Below are positions 34,030 through 37,147 of a DNA stretch of 37,147 bases, piece after piece. A program made the translations under genes and the position numbers. The stretch's first letter is position 1; each line of letters starts with the position of its first letter. Origin of the DNA: Chthoniobacteraceae bacterium (lineage in GTDB: Bacteria; Verrucomicrobiota; Verrucomicrobiia; Chthoniobacterales; Chthoniobacteraceae); NCBI GenBank assembly GCA_947471505.1, contig CANIWM010000061.1, positions 1-37,147 on the forward strand, in the 5' to 3' direction. The notes under the pieces were generated by a model that saw nothing but the letters and a program-made list of their open reading frames with translations, ran no database searches and was not told the DNA's origin.

Positions 34030-34536
34030 GTGGTGAATCTCGTCATTAAGATCGTTTCTGGAGGACAAACCGGCGCAGACAGGGCCGGGCTTGACGCCGC
34101 GCTCTGGCATCAGTTTCCGCACGGCGGTTGGTGTCCGAAGGGGCGGAAGGCGGAAGACGGAGCGATTGGCGGGCAATACCAACTTACCGAGACGCCGAGC
34201 ACGAGCTACCTACAGCGCACTGAATGGAACGTGCGCGATTCGGATGGCACGATTGTGTTCACGTTCGCCGAGGATATCACCGGCGGCTCATTGCGGACCT
34301 TGGCGTTCGCGAAGAAACACCAGAAGCCATGCCTACACATCAGCCGCAGCATCTATCAGCCCGAAGTGCTGATTCAAAAATTCATAGCCGAACATTCGAT
34401 CAAGGTGCTGAACATCGCAGGCTCGCGCGAGAGCAAAGAGGTCGGCATCCACCATTGGGTGAAGAGGTTGTTGAATGATGCGCTGTTCTGGAGCGAATCT
34501 CACCCCGGCATGTTTGGTGGTCCCGGTGAAGGCTGA
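34030..34536 (+). CDS. SLOG/YpsA-like putative molybdenum-carrier-family protein
   Basis: A 168-residue Rossmann-like protein of the SLOG superfamily, usually annotated as a putative molybdenum carrier. The nucleotide-binding loop reads SGGQTGADRAGLDAAL (10-25), followed by GGWCPKGRKAEDG (32-44), the strand SDGTIVFTF (71-79) and TGGSLRT (84-90). A GTG start at 34030 or 34033 must be used, because no ATG precedes the first motif. SLOG proteins bind nucleotides or nucleotide-derived ligands, and some act as sensors in bacterial conflict systems; a carrier role for molybdenum is only an annotation habit. It converges with the HEPN-like gene about 300 bp downstream. Confidence 0.85.
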   Translation: MVNLVIKIVSGGQTGADRAGLDAALWHQFPHGGWCPKGRKAEDGAIGGQYQLTETPSTSYLQRTEWNVRDSDGTIVFTFAEDITGGSLRTLAFAKKHQKPCLHISRSIYQPEVLIQKFIAEHSIKVLNIAGSRESKEVGIHHWVKRLLNDALFWSESHPGMFGGPGEG

Positions 34537-34838
34537 ACGTCCGGCATGGCTTGCCCTTGCTTTTGCTGTTCTACGAGAAGCGGACAACGCGGTGCCAAGT
34601 TGCGCTGCGGTGAAGAGTATGCCCTCGCCTGCTCCGCGTCGCTGTGCGGGCTTCTAAGCGTCGCAAAGGGGTGTCTGGAAGAATGTTTCGCGCTCGATAC
34701 ATTGCTGCGGATTAAGGCTCTCGATGATGAAGACATTACCGCGCCGTGGGATTCGCCCGGTGCAAGCTGAGAGTCAGTTCAACCGTGATGACACCGGGCA
34801 AGCTCGAATGCCTCCGGAAAAGTTTCGGCTCCGTTGCG
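34537..34838. other. gap between convergent genes, no convincing gene
   Basis: This lies between the stops of the SLOG-like gene (plus) and the HEPN-like gene (minus). A 74-codon plus-strand frame at 34546-34770 is unusually rich in cysteine (MACPCFCCST...) and a minus-strand frame overlaps it. Neither has a recognisable domain or ribosome binding site, so I do not call a gene. No strong terminator hairpin with a T-run was noticed. Confidence 0.35.
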
Positions 34839-35654
34839 TCACGCATAAAAATCCATCAACTGATGCATCTTCTTGCAGTAGGGCGGAAAGAGTTGCAGTA
34901 GGATGTATGCCTGTTCTCGGTCGATAATCTTGCCGGAAGGGTGGCCCGATTGATTGCGGAAATTGCGGATGATCGAGAGAATGCCGGAAAAGTTTGTGTC
35001 GAGGTCCTCCTTCACTTCGGACGGCAGCGCCTTGGTCTGCTGTTCGAGAATATGCCGGAACTTGTTGACCTTTTGCAGGATGGTTCTCTCCTTGGATACG
35101 GATGCAAAAGTCGTTTGATGGGTTGTGCTCCGGTCAATAGCCTCCATCAAAAGGAGAAATGTGTGCTCGGTAGCGACACCAAGCATAACGGTAGCTGAAA
35201 GAACGCATCCGGAACGGAATGTCTGTAACGCCTCCTTGAGGTAGAGCAGGGTTACGGGGTCGATCTTTGGAATCTCCTTCACGATTCGCTTCTCGTATCC
35301 AGAGACATCGTGAACGAAGTAGGCGTCCTCGCCCGCAACAACGCGTTCTCCAAGCGCTGTGAGATGAAACCACGGAAACTCTGGATTGGAGTCATCAAGG
35401 CCAAGAGTGATGATGCCCTGACGAAACAAGTCCCAAAAGACTTCGAGGAAGGTGTTGGCATCTTCGGATTCAAGGCTCGCGTCTCTCGGAGAGACCGAAT
35501 GATGCTGCTGCTTGATGGGGGCGTCGCGCTCCAACAGTGCTGTCGCGACGCCGATGGTCAGATGACGATACTGACTCGGGTCATATGCGACTCGCACGCG
35601 CCGCGCCAATACGTCGAAAGCTGCGGTTCGGAGTTCTTCGTAGCTATGTGGCAT
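34839..35654 (-). CDS. HEPN-like protein with Rx4H motif and N-terminal winged-helix-like region
   Basis: I chose the ATG at 35654 (MPHSYEELRTAAFDVLARR), giving 271 residues; the frame extends upstream, but that extension is low-complexity and unlikely. The middle (FWDLFRQGIITLGLDDSNPE, then FHLTALGERVV) resembles a winged helix as found in DUF4145-like proteins. The C-terminal half is helical (ALQTFRSGCVLSATVMLGVATEHTFLLLM) and contains IIRNFRNQSGHPSG at 228-241. Arg233 and His238 form an R-x4-H motif, the signature of HEPN ribonucleases. Family placement is by eye; the RNase activity is inferred. It could be a stand-alone defence or toxin protein, or a regulatory HEPN. No antitoxin partner is adjacent. 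Confidence 0.6.
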   Translation of the reverse strand: MPHSYEELRTAAFDVLARRVRVAYDPSQYRHLTIGVATALLERDAPIKQQHHSVSPRDASLESEDANTFLEVFWDLFRQGIITLGLDDSNPEFPWFHLTALGERVVAGEDAYFVHDVSGYEKRIVKEIPKIDPVTLLYLKEALQTFRSGCVLSATVMLGVATEHTFLLLMEAIDRSTTHQTTFASVSKERTILQKVNKFRHILEQQTKALPSEVKEDLDTNFSGILSIIRNFRNQSGHPSGKIIDREQAYILLQLFPPYCKKMHQLMDFYA

Positions 35655-36099
35655 AGGGTATAAGGAGGCTAGAACAACGACCCCAAGCTCAGCGACGGCG
35701 GAGGCTGGCGCGATGGCTGCGCGGGCGAAGGTGGCGGAGCAGCCAGCGTGACAGCCGGAGCCGTTACAGGCATGAAGGATTGAAAAGAGAACATTGCTGT
35801 GGGGAGGGAAGCTGAAAAGGGAAACCGCTTCAACGATGAAAACATACCAACTCAAACCATTCACTGCCGCACCCAAAGCCACCGTCATTGAGCGAATGCC
35901 TTCGCTTTTGCGGCGACTTGGCGTGCTCGAAAAACTTCACCCCGAAAGCTGGCGGGCGCGCGCCGATTTGCCCCGGCGGGGACCGCGAAAAGTCCGGTGC
36001 ATGTCTCGCCATCCAAGTGGGGGTAGAGAGCGTCGCGGGGGCGAATACGGTCCAGCCGTCTTCACAGTGTTCGCCTATTTCGATTTGGTTGTTCGCAGT
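35655..36099. other. gap upstream of the HEPN-like gene, no convincing gene
   Basis: A plus-strand frame with an ATG at 35836 (MKTYQLKPFTAAPKATVIER) looks protein-like for its first 50 residues. It then becomes Arg/Gly-rich and runs antisense into the small exported-protein gene, so it is at best a broken gene start. The promoter of the HEPN-like gene should lie at the left side of this gap. No RNA gene or repeat was recognised. Confidence 0.35.
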
Positions 36100-36399
36100 T
36101 TATTTGCGTTCGTAGGTGAATGTGAGTGTGCAGTGATGCTGGAAAGAGTCCTTGGAAAACTTGGTGTTGGTGACGCGATGACTCGTGTAGCCGCGTGCCG
36201 CAATGGTATTTTCGACACTGGCGCGTGCTTCCTCTTGGGTCTTGCCGCTGCCGGTAACGCTCGTCTGTCCGGAGGAATAAAGCGTTGATGGAGCTTGGGT
36301 GTCGGCGGTCATGTGGGATGGCATGAAGCTGATGGAAGCCGCGTGTGAAGAAGCGGCAAGGGTAAGTGCAGCGATGGAATTTAGGATTTGTGTTTTCAT
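36100..36399 (-). CDS. small exported protein of unknown function
   Basis: A 99-residue protein with a clear Sec signal peptide (MKTQILNSIAALTLAASSHA, cleavage after SHA). The mature part is short, Ser/Thr-rich and ends in TLTFTYERK. I chose the ATG at 36399 because it gives the signal peptide; a start 14 codons upstream would bury it. The pattern GKTQEEARASVENTIAARGYTSHRV suggests one alpha/beta unit. The family is unknown. It is probably periplasmic or outer-membrane associated. Confidence 0.6.
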   Translation of the reverse strand: MKTQILNSIAALTLAASSHAASISFMPSHMTADTQAPSTLYSSGQTSVTGSGKTQEEARASVENTIAARGYTSHRVTNTKFSKDSFQHHCTLTFTYERK

Positions 36400-36732
36400 G
36401 GTTGGGGTTTCAGTGGGCGCGTAGCAACGCATAACTTCCAATTATATGGCTGGAGACTTTCGCCAGTCGGATGCCAGGCGACTCAGCGATATGCGGATTC
36501 CCTCTGTCGAAGTGGTTGATTTCAGTGAATGGCGGGCGCATTCCCAACGGATAACGAATTCTGAAAATCAACGCGAGGGGAAAACGCCTTCCGTGGATGC
36601 CGCCTCGGGCGAATCGAGGTTTGAACGGAACTCTGTTTAGTCTATTTGATCCGGGCTGTGGCTCTCACGGCTTACCGCTGCCATCGTTATCGCCCTTGTG
36701 AAATGAACGCAACCGGCTTTTGTTCTCCGCTC
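36400..36732. other. intergenic gap, nothing recognised
   Basis: This lies between two divergent genes for exported proteins, the small protein (minus) and the thermonuclease (plus), so it should contain both promoters. A 64-codon plus-strand frame at 36446-36640 has no signal, motif or ribosome binding site and is not called. Confidence 0.35.
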
Positions 36733-37014
36733 ATGCGTCTCTCAATCCTGCTCCTCTTTCTCGCCTCGCTGCTGTGCTCTGCCGCGACTCCCGCAAAGCC
36801 GTGGGACAAGCTCGATGGCGTGACGTTTAAGCCGCAGCGGTGGGATGATGGCGACTCTTTCCATTGCACTTTGGCCGATGGGAACGAGTTGATTTTGCGG
36901 CTGTATTTCGTCGATACGTGCGAAGCTGAAAAAGTCTATGCGGATCGCATTCGTGACCAGTCCGCGTATTTCGGCATCACGGAAGCCGAAAGTCTGGCAC
37001 TAGGGAAAGGCTGA
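36733..37014 (+). pseudogene. thermonuclease (SNase-like) gene cut by an insertion sequence
   Basis: From the ATG at 36733 the frame gives a signal peptide (MRLSILLLFLASLLCSAATPA) and the first half of a staphylococcal-nuclease-like domain: GVTFKPQRWDDGDSFHCTL, with the DGDS block, LILRLYFVDTCEAE carrying the conserved Arg and Asp, and DQSAYFGITEAESLALGK. In this family the sequence then continues for about another 60-80 residues, including the second catalytic Arg. Here it ends abruptly two codons later, and an IS5-type transposase gene begins within 75 bp. The nuclease is therefore very probably interrupted by the element and inactive. Confidence 0.8.
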
Positions 37015-37147
37015 AGAAATCGGCTACGCCTGTAAAATAGCGGGACAGCGGGCGAAAATGCTGATCTAAGGAAAGCACAAACAGCGATGGACAAACAATT
37101 GAGCTTTGCAGCAGCCGAATACGCCGGAAAAAAGAAAACCACGAGGA
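37011..37147 (+). mobile_element. IS5-like insertion sequence, left end (runs off the window)
   Basis: The 75 bases between the point where thermonuclease homology stops and the transposase ATG at 37087 should contain the left terminal repeat, probably starting close to GGCTGAAGAAATCGGC. The right end, target duplication and rest of the element are outside the window, so neither the exact boundary nor the IS name can be given. The + orientation is that of the transposase gene. Confidence 0.65.
37087..37147 (+). CDS. IS5-family transposase, N-terminal fragment
   Basis: The window ends 20 codons into this gene. MDKQLSFAAAEYAGKKKTTR matches the typical start of IS5-group DDE transposases, which begin with a short Met-x-x-x-Leu-Ser-Phe-Ala segment followed by a Lys-rich KKKTTR block. 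The catalytic domain would lie beyond the window. Because the gene is cut by the window edge and not by a visible mutation, nothing can be said about its integrity. Confidence 0.72.
   Translation, partial: MDKQLSFAAAEYAGKKKTTR

Noticed and set aside
34546-34770. Cysteine-rich 74-residue protein (plus strand)
   Set aside because: There is no ribosome binding site, domain or conserved cysteine spacing that I recognise, and an overlapping antisense frame of similar length suggests chance.
35836-36288. Plus-strand gene beginning MKTYQLKPFTAAPK
   Set aside because: Only the first 50 or so residues look protein-like; the rest is Arg/Gly-rich and antisense to the small exported-protein gene.
1-37147. 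CRISPR array or prophage in the window
   Set aside because: No regularly spaced short repeats were seen. No integrase, capsid, portal, terminase or lysis genes are present, and the four-copy repeat is spaced by kilobases.

Overview
The window looks like the chromosome (or an assembled contig) of a Verrucomicrobiota-like bacterium. This is an inference from family content: a secreted nuclease with the Asp-rich LLEY-type tail common in that phylum, a DUF3500 protein, an ASPIC/UnbV FG-GAP protein, a MPLEETDDRH-type TPR protein, many Sec/Tat-exported proteins and weak Shine-Dalgarno sequences. No rRNA, tRNA or CRISPR array was seen.

Region A (about 0.5-19.7 kb) is a defence island with every gene on the minus strand, so it reads right to left. 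First comes a complete type I Zorya operon, zorA-zorB-zorC-zorD (19548 to 11924). A 5'-truncated metallophosphoesterase remnant follows directly. Then comes a compact type I restriction-modification cluster with extra parts: a second hsdM, a diadenylate-cyclase-like (DisA_N/DAC-fold) protein, hsdM, an AbiEi/AbiEii toxin-antitoxin pair, a small unknown gene, hsdS and hsdR. From the DAC-like gene to hsdR the genes are 3-4 nt apart or share ATGA start/stop overlaps, so they are probably one translationally coupled transcript. A scar of a different hsdR lies just behind the hsdR stop.

Region B (19.8-22.3 kb) holds a two-gene phosphatase operon (metallophosphoesterase plus histidine phosphatase, GTGA overlap) and a divergent LysR-type regulator. 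The intact metallophosphoesterase is a paralogue of the remnant in the island, so the pair brackets Zorya.

Region C (22.3-31.3 kb) is a decaying housekeeping/secretome region. It has dinB, a beta-propeller protein, an FG-GAP/UnbV protein, a DUF3500 protein and an esterase-like protein, mixed with broken genes: a DUF2459 gene and a secreted-protein gene each with one in-frame TAG, and mnmA cut to its N-terminal 40 percent. Four copies of a dispersed repeat of about 76 bp, all in one orientation, sit here. In three of them the same edge of the repeat abuts the broken end of a gene.

Region D (31.3-37.1 kb) has a DUF72 protein, a secreted endonuclease I, a TPR protein, a SLOG/YpsA-like protein, a HEPN-like protein with an Rx4H motif, a small exported protein and a thermonuclease gene cut short at the edge of an IS5-type element that runs off the window.

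The main candidates for something undescribed are the restriction/AbiE/DAC-like operon and the repeat family found at gene-truncation junctions.
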